Part shown: positions 22,647 through 29,422 of the stretch, piece by piece
Position numbering within the stretch: the first letter of the stretch is position 1
Layout of the letters: each line of letters starts with the position of its first letter
DNA from: Alphaproteobacteria bacterium UBA3768
Lineage (GTDB): Bacteria; Pseudomonadota; Alphaproteobacteria; CAAHEQ01; UBA3637
Assembly: GCA_002372315.1 (NCBI GenBank)
Contig: DFFU01000024.1
Coordinates: 1-29,422, forward strand
Direction of reading: 5' to 3'
Length of the DNA stretch: 29,422 nucleotides
Translations under genes and position numbers: made by a program
Notes under the pieces: model-generated
Database searches by the model: none
What the model was told of the DNA's origin: nothing
Seen by the model: only the letters and a program-made list of their open reading frames with translations

Positions 22647-23312
22647 ATGAAGTGGGATATACATCAGTTTGAAACATTGGAAAGTACAAATATGACGGCG
22701 CGCGCCTGTCCACCGGGAACGGTTGTGATGGCTGAGATGCAAACGGCCGGTCGTGGGCGTTATGGGCGTACATGGCAAAGTCCGAAAGGTAATTTATATA
22801 TGTCTTTAGTGTTGCCAGATTTGGGTAAAAATACATCCTATGTTGCTTTTTTAACAGCGGTGGCTGTAGTAGATAGTTTGCCAGAATTTAATGTCTCATT
22901 GAAATGGCCCAATGATGTATTGCTAGATGGAAAAAAATTGGCGGGCATTTTGGTGGAACGTGCTACAGATAAAGTTATTGTAGGTATAGGGGCCAATATT
23001 ATTTCAAATCCCACAGAAAATGTATTGTATCCGACCACAAGTTTAGAGGGACGTTTACGCCCCATGACTTTGGCTAAACGTATTTTATTGCAATATAATA
23101 CGCTTTTAGAATTATTGGATAAAAAAGGTTTTAAGCCCATTCGGGCACGTTGGTTGTCTGCTGCAAAAGGCATTGGACAACCCATGAGTGTTCATTTAGC
23201 TGATAGTGAGGCGTGTGGTATTTTTAAAGGTATCAGTGCAACGGGTGCCTTATTACTTAAGGAAAAACATCATACTCGTAAAATTACAGTGGGGGATGTT
23301 TTTTTAATTTAG
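22647..23312 (+). CDS. birA: Biotin--[acetyl-CoA-carboxylase] ligase
   Basis: BirA makes biotinyl-AMP and attaches biotin to the carrier protein of acetyl-CoA carboxylase. The 221-residue protein has the biotin/ATP motif GRGRYGR (35-41), KWPNDV (86-91) with the Lys that contacts biotinyl-AMP, and KLAGIL (97-102). It lacks the N-terminal helix-turn-helix of E. coli BirA, so it is a group I ligase with no repressor function. The frame is open upstream from 22566, but ESTNMTARA near the new N-terminus and the promoter both support ATG 22647. rnj follows directly. Confidence 0.94.
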   Translation: MKWDIHQFETLESTNMTARACPPGTVVMAEMQTAGRGRYGRTWQSPKGNLYMSLVLPDLGKNTSYVAFLTAVAVVDSLPEFNVSLKWPNDVLLDGKKLAGILVERATDKVIVGIGANIISNPTENVLYPTTSLEGRLRPMTLAKRILLQYNTLLELLDKKGFKPIRARWLSAAKGIGQPMSVHLADSEACGIFKGISATGALLLKEKHHTRKITVGDVFLI

Positions 23313-25001
23313 ATGAAAGATAAGAATATGCAAGATAATCAAGAAGAAATCAATTTTCCGAAAGATAAGTTGTTGTTTGTGCCTATCGGTGGTGCAACAG
23401 GTGTCGGAATGAATTGTTATGCTTACGGATATAAAGGTAAATGGTTGATTGTGGATTTAGGAATCGGTTTTCCTGGGGATGACTTACCGGGGGTGGATTG
23501 TTTAATTCCGGATGTTTCTTTTTTACGTGAGCATCAAGCGGATATTGTGGGATTAGTGATTACACATGCCCACGAAGATCACATTGGAGCCATTGGTTAT
23601 TTATGGCGTGATTTACACTGTCCTATTTATTGCACGGCTTTTGCTAAAGAGTTGATTGAAAATAAACTGAATGAAGAAGGTCTATTGGGGCGTGTAGAAA
23701 TTTTTCAAGTACCCCAAGGTGGCATTGTGGATTTAAAACCTTTTTCGGTGGAATTTATTTCAATGACGCACTCTATTCCTGAACCTAATGCGCTGGCTAT
23801 TCGTACGAAAGCGGGCTTGGTTGTACATACGGGGGATTGGCGTTTTGAATCCAAAAAAAGTGAAAGTACTACTGATTATGATACCTTAAAAGCGCTGGGG
23901 AAAGAAGGGGTTTTGGCCTGTGTTTGTACTTCCACAAACACATCAGAAGAAAAAGTCAATGCTTCCGAAAATGATGTACGCGATTCACTTACCAAACTCA
24001 TAGCCCAATATCCTGATAATCAAGTGGCTGTTGGTTGTTTTGCGAGCAATGTCAAGCGCATGGAAAGTATTTATCAAGCGGCCAAAGCCAATGGCCGTGA
24101 TGTTTGCTTATTGGGGCGCAGTTTGTGGCGTGTGGATGCAGCAGCCAGAGCGTGCGGCTATTTCAAAGATATCCCTGAATTTTTGTCCGAAGATGAAGCA
24201 TTGGATAAGCCCCACAATAAAGTACTTTATATTTGCACGGGATCACAGGGGGAACGCCATTCAGCACTTTCAAATTTGGCAGCCCTTGCACCTAATCCTC
24301 ATGGAGTGATTTTTGGTAAAGATGATGTGATTATTTTTTCGTCCAGCGTAATTCCCGGCAATGAAAAAGCCATTGATTTATTACAAAGAAAATTACAGAC
24401 AAAGGGCATTAAAATTATTACTGAAAGAAATGCATTAGTACATATTTCTGGTCATTATGCTGGGGATGATTTGAAAAAAATGTATGAAATGCTCAAACCT
24501 CATATTGTTTTGCCTATTCATGGGGATACCTTGAATTTGAATTGCCATGCTGAAATGGCCATTGAGATGGGGATTCCTTATGCCTTCAATTTAAATGATG
24601 GTCAAATGTTAGTCTTGAAAGACGAACCCGAAATTTTAACACAAATTCCCAGTGGTATTTTGGCCGTGGATGGTCATCAAATCATTCCTTTAAATGCTCA
24701 AGTGCTTAAAAAACGCCGTAAGATGATGGATGAAGGAACAGCTGTTTTAACGTTGGTTGTGAATTCTGATTTGAATATGATGGCAGAACCACAATTATCT
24801 ACTTTTGGACTCATTGATGAAAATGAAGATTTGAAAAACGAATTGAAAAATAATATCATCACAGCTTTAAACGAAATTGCACCAGAGCGTCGTTCAGAGG
24901 ATAATTTGGTAAAAGACGTGATGCGTCATACGATCCGCAGCTTTTTAAATGAAAAATTCGGGAAAAAACCCTTGATGGATGTTCATTTAATTCGCATTTG
25001 A
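23313..25001 (+). CDS. rnj: Ribonuclease J
   Basis: RNase J is a metallo-beta-lactamase/beta-CASP nuclease with 5'-3' exo- and endonuclease activity in rRNA maturation and mRNA decay. The 562-residue protein has the zinc motif HAHEDH (85-90), the distal metal ligands around THSIPEPNA and HTGDWRFE, and the beta-CASP segment with STNTSEE and CTGSQGE. Its later signatures are HISGHYAGDDL and PIHGD. A C-terminal RNase J domain (from about 465) is present. The first ATG (23313) directly follows the birA stop; a second ATG at 23328 is also possible, and neither has a clear Shine-Dalgarno. Its end overlaps the convergent META lipoprotein by 15 nt. Confidence 0.96.
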   Translation: MKDKNMQDNQEEINFPKDKLLFVPIGGATGVGMNCYAYGYKGKWLIVDLGIGFPGDDLPGVDCLIPDVSFLREHQADIVGLVITHAHEDHIGAIGYLWRDLHCPIYCTAFAKELIENKLNEEGLLGRVEIFQVPQGGIVDLKPFSVEFISMTHSIPEPNALAIRTKAGLVVHTGDWRFESKKSESTTDYDTLKALGKEGVLACVCTSTNTSEEKVNASENDVRDSLTKLIAQYPDNQVAVGCFASNVKRMESIYQAAKANGRDVCLLGRSLWRVDAAARACGYFKDIPEFLSEDEALDKPHNKVLYICTGSQGERHSALSNLAALAPNPHGVIFGKDDVIIFSSSVIPGNEKAIDLLQRKLQTKGIKIITERNALVHISGHYAGDDLKKMYEMLKPHIVLPIHGDTLNLNCHAEMAIEMGIPYAFNLNDGQMLVLKDEPEILTQIPSGILAVDGHQIIPLNAQVLKKRRKMMDEGTAVLTLVVNSDLNMMAEPQLSTFGLIDENEDLKNELKNNIITALNEIAPERRSEDNLVKDVMRHTIRSFLNEKFGKKPLMDVHLIRI

Positions 25002-25355
25002 TTTAAAAACGTAAATGTGATCGCCTTCTAAAATCAATTGATTTTCATTTAATTTAAATTTTTGAATTGTTCGTAAAGATTTGAAATAATCAGATTCAAA
25101 CTCCATGTGGGGTAAGGGGCCAGCCATCATGGTTTGCCCCTGTAAATTGAAAGAGATACTATTGTCATTGATCTCATAAACGCCAAAATAATGATTCACA
25201 GCTTTACCATAAAATCGCCCATCTGAGTCCAGTTTTAAAGTCAGAATCATTGGGGATTCAGGTTGAATCAGATGATAATCCTGTCCCACGGGTGTCAATT
25301 CTTTTTCTTTACACCCAGATAACAGCACCAACAAAATACACAGCACATAACGCAT
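24987..25355 (-). CDS. META/HslJ-like lipoprotein
   Basis: A 122-residue lipoprotein: short signal with lipobox LLSGC and acylated Cys15. The mature part follows the META domain found in HslJ: TLKLDSDGRFYGKAVNHYFGVYE (family 'l.f..dgr.sG.aGCN.f.G.Y'), then SISFNLQGQTMMAGP, a stretch ending FKSLRTIQKFKL, and LILEGDHIYVFK. The usual 'GCN' Cys is replaced (AVN). META-domain proteins are envelope proteins linked to heat or novobiocin resistance in E. coli; the role here is unknown. There is no Shine-Dalgarno and a TTGACT-17-TACACC element ends 6 nt before the ATG, so it may be leaderless. Confidence 0.8.
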   Translation of the reverse strand: MRYVLCILLVLLSGCKEKELTPVGQDYHLIQPESPMILTLKLDSDGRFYGKAVNHYFGVYEINDNSISFNLQGQTMMAGPLPHMEFESDYFKSLRTIQKFKLNENQLILEGDHIYVFKSNAN

Positions 25356-25361
25356 GCAAAT

Positions 25362-25390
25362 GGTGTAGCTTTAATTTAATTAAAAGTCAA
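25362..25390 (-). promoter_or_regulatory. Possible leaderless promoter of the META lipoprotein
   Basis: On the minus strand TTGACT (25390-25385), 17-bp spacer, TACACC (25367-25362), then 6 nt to ATG 25355. The -10 is weak (three of six) but the geometry equals that of rnd and cca. The -35 begins 2 nt after the U-run of the preceding terminator. Confidence 0.35.
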
Positions 25391-25392
25391 AC

Positions 25393-25422
25393 AAAAAAAA
25401 GCCCCAAAAAGTTGGGGCTTTT
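25393..25422 (-). terminator. Terminator after the unknown membrane protein gene
   Basis: Perfect 11-bp stem AAAAGCCCCAA (25397-25407) / TTGGGGCTTTT (25412-25422) with a 4-nt loop. Read on the minus strand it ends in eight U's (25400-25393), 15 nt after the stop at 25437. Confidence 0.9.
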
Positions 25423-25436
25423 GAATTTTTATTTAA

Positions 25437-25910
25437 TTACTCATAAATCTTTGGGCCTTTTTGTAAGCGGAGCAATAAATTTTCATCCACACCCAAAGTT
25501 TTTAAAGCCTTATCGTGTTCAGCATATCCTTTCTTATTTTCTTCTTCCAGAAGTTGTTCCGCTTTTTCCTGCTCTACTTCAGGTAATGATTCCACAAAAT
25601 CTGGCATATCCGGATAAAATTTCATAGATTCCGCCAACATTTGGGCATCACTTGCATATTCTTTTAATTCAATATTTTGGAGTGATAATTCAGCCGCATC
25701 TTTTTGAAAGTAAGCGGCATGAGATGCCATATCCTTACTTTCTTGACGTGCTTTATCCAAAGCTGATCTTGTTTTCATAGCGTCATGACCAAACAATGCA
25801 CTGAGTGCTGTCAATCCTATAACAGCGGCATACGCTACATGATTTTTCCTACGCAAAGAATGATTTTCATCCACTAATTTAACTGGATTTAAATGGTTAG
25901 ATTCCTTCAT
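25437..25910 (-). CDS. Unknown single-pass membrane protein with coiled coil
   Basis: A 157-residue protein that I do not recognise. A short, polar N-terminus is followed by one hydrophobic helix (about 25-42, HVAYAAVIGLTALSALFG). The long outer part is charged, rich in Glu, Lys and Ala, and predicted helical or coiled coil (about 48-135). It starts after a strong Shine-Dalgarno (AGGAGGAAATT). It is a monocistron: a perfect consensus promoter (25935-25963) and a strong terminator (25393-25422) frame it. That suggests high, constant expression. Envelope location is inferred from the helix. Confidence 0.8.
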   Translation of the reverse strand: MKESNHLNPVKLVDENHSLRRKNHVAYAAVIGLTALSALFGHDAMKTRSALDKARQESKDMASHAAYFQKDAAELSLQNIELKEYASDAQMLAESMKFYPDMPDFVESLPEVEQEKAEQLLEEENKKGYAEHDKALKTLGVDENLLLRLQKGPKIYE

Positions 25911-25934
25911 AATTTCCTCCTATGCAACAGGTAG

Positions 25935-25963
25935 ATTATACACCTAAAATATTTTTTTGTCAA
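25935..25963 (-). promoter_or_regulatory. Perfect consensus promoter of the unknown membrane protein
   Basis: On the minus strand TTGACA (25963-25958), exact 17-bp spacer, TATAAT (25940-25935). It begins 2 nt after the mutL stop. Only rpsD in this window has an equal match. Confidence 0.85.
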
Positions 25964-25964
25964 T

Positions 25965-27725
25965 TTATTTTCTTCCAAAGAGTTTTTCAATATCATTTAA
26001 GCGTAAAGTGATGTATGTTGGACGCCCGTGAATGCATTGTCCCGAAGTACCGCATTTTTCCATTTGTCGCAAAAGAGCATTCATTTCATCAATGGACAAG
26101 ACGCGACCTGCGCGCACAGAACCATGACAGGCCATTTTTGCACAAATATCCTTCATCTTATCTTTTAATAAAACAGTATCGTCAAAGCTTTTCAGTGTTT
26201 CAGCCAAATCCTGAATGGTTTTAACTAAATCAGTTTTGTCCATTAAAGCGGGGATTTCACGTACAGCAATACTATCTGTCCCAAAAGCATCCAACACCCA
26301 TCCCATGGATTTTAATTCTTCAGCGCGTGTCATTAAAAGCGAAACTTCTTCGGGTTTTAAATCAATAATTTCTGGCACTAAAAGGAGCTGTGTTTGTGGT
26401 TTTTCACCCAAATTTTTCATCATTTTTTCATAGGTTAAACGCTCATGTGCGGCATGTTGATCCACAATTAAAATACCATCAGCCGTCTGAGAAATAATAT
26501 AAGTTTTATGCAATTGCGCCTTTGCTAAGCCCATGGGTGGAAAGGTTGTTTCTTTTGATGTTTCAGATTCGGGTGAACTTTGTGTTTTGACGGAAAAACT
26601 ATCCGATAATTGAAAACTTTTTTGTTCTGGAACAGTTGGCATTGCGTAATGGGGACGATAAACCGTATAATGATTCAATTTTGGTTCAGATTCTGTGCTT
26701 CCCAAAGCGCCTATACTTAAAGTGGTGGCTGTTCGTTGGCCATGTTCTGCTAATACATTTCGGATACTGGCCACCATCAGCCCCCGAATAGCACCCGCAT
26801 TTTGAAAACGAACCTCTGTTTTGGCAGGTGATACATTAACATCCACCAAATGATTGGGAACGGATAAGAAAAGTGCTAAGACTGGATGACCATCACTTCC
26901 ATGTCCCATCAGACCTTGATAGGCGCCTCGTATCGCCCCCAATAAAACTTTGTCTTTGACATGACGCCCATTGACATACAAATATTGCTCATTGGATGTA
27001 GCGCGTGTATAAGTGGGTAATCCAACAAAACCTGATAACTTAATTCCATCATGTTCAGTTTGAAGGGGTAGGGCATTTTCTTTAAATTGATGTCCAATCA
27101 CCATGGCGACACGATCAAATAAACTGTTTGTAGCAGGATAATTTAATAACTTTTTATTTTCATTTTCCAGTGAAAAACTAATTTCAGGATAACACATCGC
27201 CAATCGATCCACAATTTCACGTATTGCCATTTGCTCGCTTTGATCTGATTTTAAAAACTTCAATCTAGCAGGTGTATTATAGAATAAATCTTTGACTTCA
27301 ATTTTTGTCCCATTAGCACAAGGGGCAGGGGTTGGATTTTGCTTTATACCACCATCTACTTGAATTTGCCATCCTGATTCAGATTCTTTTGTACGGGAGG
27401 TGATTGTCATATGACTGACTGAAGCAATAGAAGGCAGCGCTTCCCCACGAAATCCCAAAAAGTTGATATTCATTAAATCATCATCGGGTAGTTTGCTGGT
27501 GGCATGTCTTTCTAGGGCTAAAGAAATTTCTTCTTGGTCCATACCCTTGCCATTATCCATCACTGCGAAGTAAGTTTTTCCCCCTTGTTCAATTTTGATG
27601 TCAATACGGTCTGAACCTGCATCTATCGCATTTTCCATCAATTCTTTAATGGCACTAGCGGGACGCTCTACCACTTCACCGGCTGCAATTTGATTGATCA
27701 GATTTTGGGGTAAAATACGCAACAT
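25965..27725 (-). CDS. mutL: DNA mismatch repair protein MutL
   Basis: MutL links MutS mismatch recognition to strand removal. The 586-residue protein has the GHKL ATPase motifs: ENAIDAG (31-37), DNGKGM (57-62), GFRGEAL (91-97) and a C-terminal part of the N-domain with VDVNVSPAKTEVRF. After a variable linker (about 330-400) comes the dimerisation/endonuclease domain. DQHAAHERLTYE (422-433) fits the nicking motif DQHAxxExxxxE, and CIHGRPT near the end fits the second metal site. It is thus the endonuclease type of organisms without MutH. Start at 27725 after AAGGATGAATA. Confidence 0.96.
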   Translation of the reverse strand: MLRILPQNLINQIAAGEVVERPASAIKELMENAIDAGSDRIDIKIEQGGKTYFAVMDNGKGMDQEEISLALERHATSKLPDDDLMNINFLGFRGEALPSIASVSHMTITSRTKESESGWQIQVDGGIKQNPTPAPCANGTKIEVKDLFYNTPARLKFLKSDQSEQMAIREIVDRLAMCYPEISFSLENENKKLLNYPATNSLFDRVAMVIGHQFKENALPLQTEHDGIKLSGFVGLPTYTRATSNEQYLYVNGRHVKDKVLLGAIRGAYQGLMGHGSDGHPVLALFLSVPNHLVDVNVSPAKTEVRFQNAGAIRGLMVASIRNVLAEHGQRTATTLSIGALGSTESEPKLNHYTVYRPHYAMPTVPEQKSFQLSDSFSVKTQSSPESETSKETTFPPMGLAKAQLHKTYIISQTADGILIVDQHAAHERLTYEKMMKNLGEKPQTQLLLVPEIIDLKPEEVSLLMTRAEELKSMGWVLDAFGTDSIAVREIPALMDKTDLVKTIQDLAETLKSFDDTVLLKDKMKDICAKMACHGSVRAGRVLSIDEMNALLRQMEKCGTSGQCIHGRPTYITLRLNDIEKLFGRK

Positions 27726-27747
27726 TATTCATCCTTTGATAGGTGCT

Positions 27748-27776
27748 ATTTTACCCAAATTTATCAAGATAAGCAA
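27748..27776 (-). promoter_or_regulatory. Promoter of mutL
   Basis: On the minus strand TTGCTT (27776-27771), 17-bp spacer, TAAAAT (27753-27748), start near 27741 and a leader of about 16 nt. The -35 is 9 bp from the divergent -35 of the gene starting at 27838. Confidence 0.6.
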
Positions 27777-27785
27777 TAAAAAAAC

Positions 27786-27813
27786 TTTACAAAATAAAAA
27801 ATGATGCTATAAT
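27786..27813 (+). promoter_or_regulatory. Promoter of the unknown gene at 27838
   Basis: TTTACA (27786-27791), 16-bp spacer, TATAAT (27808-27813), start near 27820. This excludes the upstream in-frame TTG at 27817 as start codon. Confidence 0.6.
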
Positions 27814-27837
27814 GATTTGTATCAAAAGGAGAATATA

Positions 27838-28407
27838 GTGAAAAAAGCAGAGTTAGTTTTGGATCCTTTTTTTTGGGAAAATATGGTGCGTGATTTAATG
27901 GCGCACAATGCGGCAAAGATTTTGCCTGAAATTATTCGGGAATGTGGCGATACCATAGAAAGAATGAGTATGCAGGAACGACTGTTCTTCCTGAAGCTTT
28001 TAGCAACAGCAGATGGTCGATTAAATCCAATTCAAATGGTAAAAGTCAAAAAAACATTAAAGGACACACTAGAATCCTCAGCACCGGATTTAATGCCCGC
28101 TTCGGAACGTGCGAAATGTTTGCGTTATTTTAATCGTGTATTTACTCAATATCAAAAATTAGAAGAAAAATATGCCCAAGAAAAGGGGAAAAAGGATTAT
28201 GACGTAATTGATCGTGAACGTTTTGGGACTATTTTAAAGCAAGCACGTCGTGTTGGATTTTCCGATAAAGATATACATGGGTTTGCTGTCAGTATGGCGA
28301 GTATGAAAGTTTTTCCTGTGCGTCCCAAAGGGCAGGGGGATAAGCGTTTAAATACTTCTATTCAGTGGCGCTATCCACGTATTTTTCAAAAAAAGAAGAC
28401 GCGTTAG
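27838..28407 (+). CDS. Unknown basic helical protein
   Basis: A 189-residue protein that I do not recognise. GTG 27838 is chosen as start because AAAAGGAGA precedes it and the promoter would start transcription at about 27820. The product is helical, with FFWENMVRDLMAHNAAKI near the start and LFFLKLLATADGRLNPIQ at 48-65. The latter resembles the 'lL.i..aDG.i...E...l' pattern of TerB-like domains, but I would not assign it. The C-terminus is basic (RIFQKKKTR). There is no signal peptide or membrane helix. It has its own promoter and ends 1 nt before the convergent tsaD stop. Confidence 0.7.
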   Translation: MKKAELVLDPFFWENMVRDLMAHNAAKILPEIIRECGDTIERMSMQERLFFLKLLATADGRLNPIQMVKVKKTLKDTLESSAPDLMPASERAKCLRYFNRVFTQYQKLEEKYAQEKGKKDYDVIDRERFGTILKQARRVGFSDKDIHGFAVSMASMKVFPVRPKGQGDKRLNTSIQWRYPRIFQKKKTR

Positions 28408-28408
28408 T

Positions 28409-29422
28409 TTATGATGAATATAAATCTTCTAAAGGCCAACGGGGACGGGCCCGAAAATCAAAATTATCGGTAAGTCCAGCTTTTAAACGCTGTAATCCAG
28501 CCCAAGCAATCATGACACCATTATCAGTACAAAGTTTTACAGGAGGCGCCGAAAAACGCATTTTGTTTTTTTGTGCGACGTCATTTAACATTTGGCGTAC
28601 GGCTGTGTTGGCAGCAACCCCACCACCCACGACTAAATCTTTGGCACTTGGAAAATCTTTTTTGAAAATTTTTAAAGCATGTGTCAGGCGATCACGCATT
28701 TGGGAAACGACAGCTAATTGAAAGCTAGCGCACATATCATTTTGAAATTCTGGGGTAATGTTTGATTGTTTGTCCACCATGACACGGACGGCTGTTTTAA
28801 GACCAGAAAATGAAAAATCACAGTTATTGCGTCCTTTCATTGGAATTGGTAATTGAAAAGCTTTTGCGTTTCCAAGGGCTGCACGTTTTTCCAAATTGGG
28901 ACCGCCAGGATAACCAATATTCAACATCTTTGCAACTTTATCAAAGGCTTCACCGGCGGAATCATCAATTGTGGCACCTAATTTTTTATATTGTCCTATG
29001 CCCATCACCTCTAATAATTGGCAATGACCACCAGAAGTCAAAAGCAATAAATAAGGAAATTCAACATTATTGGTAAGACTGGCAGTTAAAGCGTGGCCCT
29101 CCAAGTGATTGACCGCCATAAAGGGTAAATGGTGGCAAAAGGCAATCGTTTTAGCTGTCATCACGCCCACTAAAACGCCACCGATTAAACCAGGTCCTGC
29201 GGCCACAGCTACTCCTGATAAATCAGTAAATTTTAATCCCGCTTGATTCATACATTCTTTGACCAATAAATCACATTTTTCTAAATGGGCACGGGCGGCA
29301 ATTTCTGGAACAACTCCCCCAAAACGACGATGCTCATCATACTGTGACCAAACAACAGATGCTAAAATCTTACGCCTATCATTCACCAAAGCACAAGCGG
29401 TTTCATCACAACTGGATTCAAT
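28409..29422 (-). CDS. tsaD: tRNA N6-adenosine threonylcarbamoyltransferase, 5' end cut by window edge
   Basis: TsaD, with TsaB and TsaE, transfers threonylcarbamoyl to A37 of ANN-decoding tRNAs. The frame is open to the right edge, where it reads IESSCDETACALVNDRR, the typical TsaD N-terminus, so only about five residues are missing. HLEGHALTA carries the metal-binding histidines (family HxxxH). LTSGGHCQL, DDSAGEAFDKVA and GGVAANTAVR are standard ASKHA-fold segments, and CTDNGVMIAWAG near the end carries the last metal-binding Asp. It is complete otherwise, with an ordinary end (LEDLYSS). Confidence 0.96.
   Translation of the reverse strand: MESSCDETACALVNDRRKILASVVWSQYDEHRRFGGVVPEIAARAHLEKCDLLVKECMNQAGLKFTDLSGVAVAAGPGLIGGVLVGVMTAKTIAFCHHLPFMAVNHLEGHALTASLTNNVEFPYLLLLTSGGHCQLLEVMGIGQYKKLGATIDDSAGEAFDKVAKMLNIGYPGGPNLEKRAALGNAKAFQLPIPMKGRNNCDFSFSGLKTAVRVMVDKQSNITPEFQNDMCASFQLAVVSQMRDRLTHALKIFKKDFPSAKDLVVGGGVAANTAVRQMLNDVAQKNKMRFSAPPVKLCTDNGVMIAWAGLQRLKAGLTDNFDFRARPRWPLEDLYSS

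Noticed and set aside
25437..25910. Idea that this gene is a holin or phage lysis protein
   Set aside because: One membrane helix and a long coiled coil fit loosely, but there are no phage genes nearby and the promoter looks housekeeping.
27838..28407. Assignment to TerB-like tellurite resistance family from the 'ADGRLNPIQ' segment
   Set aside because: Only one short motif matches and the rest does not; left as unknown.
1..29422. CRISPR arrays, tRNA or rRNA genes, insertion sequences, prophage, att sites
   Set aside because: Looked for direct-repeat arrays, cloverleaf-like segments, transposase motifs and integrase genes on both strands and saw none.

Overview
The window is about 29.4 kb of AT-rich (by eye under 40% G+C), gene-dense bacterial chromosome with almost no gaps. 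Gene order and protein types point to an alphaproteobacterium: pal-cpoB-tilS-ftsH, a stand-alone rpsD, an RNase J, a MutL with the endonuclease motif, and a small basic ORF in front of murA. Cysteine-rich prepilin-like proteins with a 'GRT(L/M)xE' leader suggest one of the uncultured, AT-rich, host-associated (gut-type) lineages. The lineage is inference; no 16S rRNA gene is present. I see no phage, insertion sequence, CRISPR array, tRNA or rRNA.

Layout. 1-1357 (-): start of a large Cys-rich prepilin-like surface protein, cut by the left edge. 1474-3775 (-): operon rplY > pth > rsmB-like with a structured leader. 3967-4500 (+): cytidylate-kinase-like gene, convergent with an unknown Cys-cluster gene (4497-5252, -). 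5393-10540 (+): envelope block of an unknown lipoprotein, pal, cpoB, tilS, ftsH. 10583-11979 (+): small basic ORF and murA, convergent with rnd (11976-13121, -). 13181-14409 (+): a short CCA-adding/poly(A)-polymerase-like gene and a pilin-like gene. 14406-17310 (-): operon lgt > DUF2062 > pgeF > GalU-like nucleotidyltransferase. 17417-19854 (+): gpsA, a possible 59-residue ORF and a secreted Cys-rich/Gly-rich protein. 20028-20642 (+): rpsD behind a consensus promoter. 20673-22540 (-): a two-gene operon of flagellar-like parts. 22647-25001 (+): birA and rnj. 24987-27725 (-): META-domain lipoprotein, an unknown membrane protein, mutL. 27838-28407 (+): unknown gene. 28409-29422 (-): tsaD, cut by the right edge.

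The most unusual item is the operon at 20673-22540. Its first gene looks like a miniature flagellar MS-ring protein: one FliF C-terminal ring-building domain between two membrane helices, fused in one polypeptide to FliG middle and C-terminal domains. Its second gene is a MinD/FlhG-like protein without a Walker A loop. No other flagellar gene is nearby, and by a memory-based alignment most FliG residues that contact the stator are changed. Second is a possible surface system: a prepilin-like protein, a smaller pilin-like protein and a secreted Gly-rich protein; the first and third share Cys/Trp modules, and both pilin-like proteins have Arg at the +1 position.

Promoters are unusually readable. 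Most fit TTGACW or TTGCWT, a 17-bp spacer and TATAAT-like -10. Divergent pairs are packed with -35 boxes 0-14 bp apart, and rnd, cca, birA and perhaps the META lipoprotein are predicted to be leaderless. Lgt, encoded here, would modify the three lipoproteins seen in this same window.
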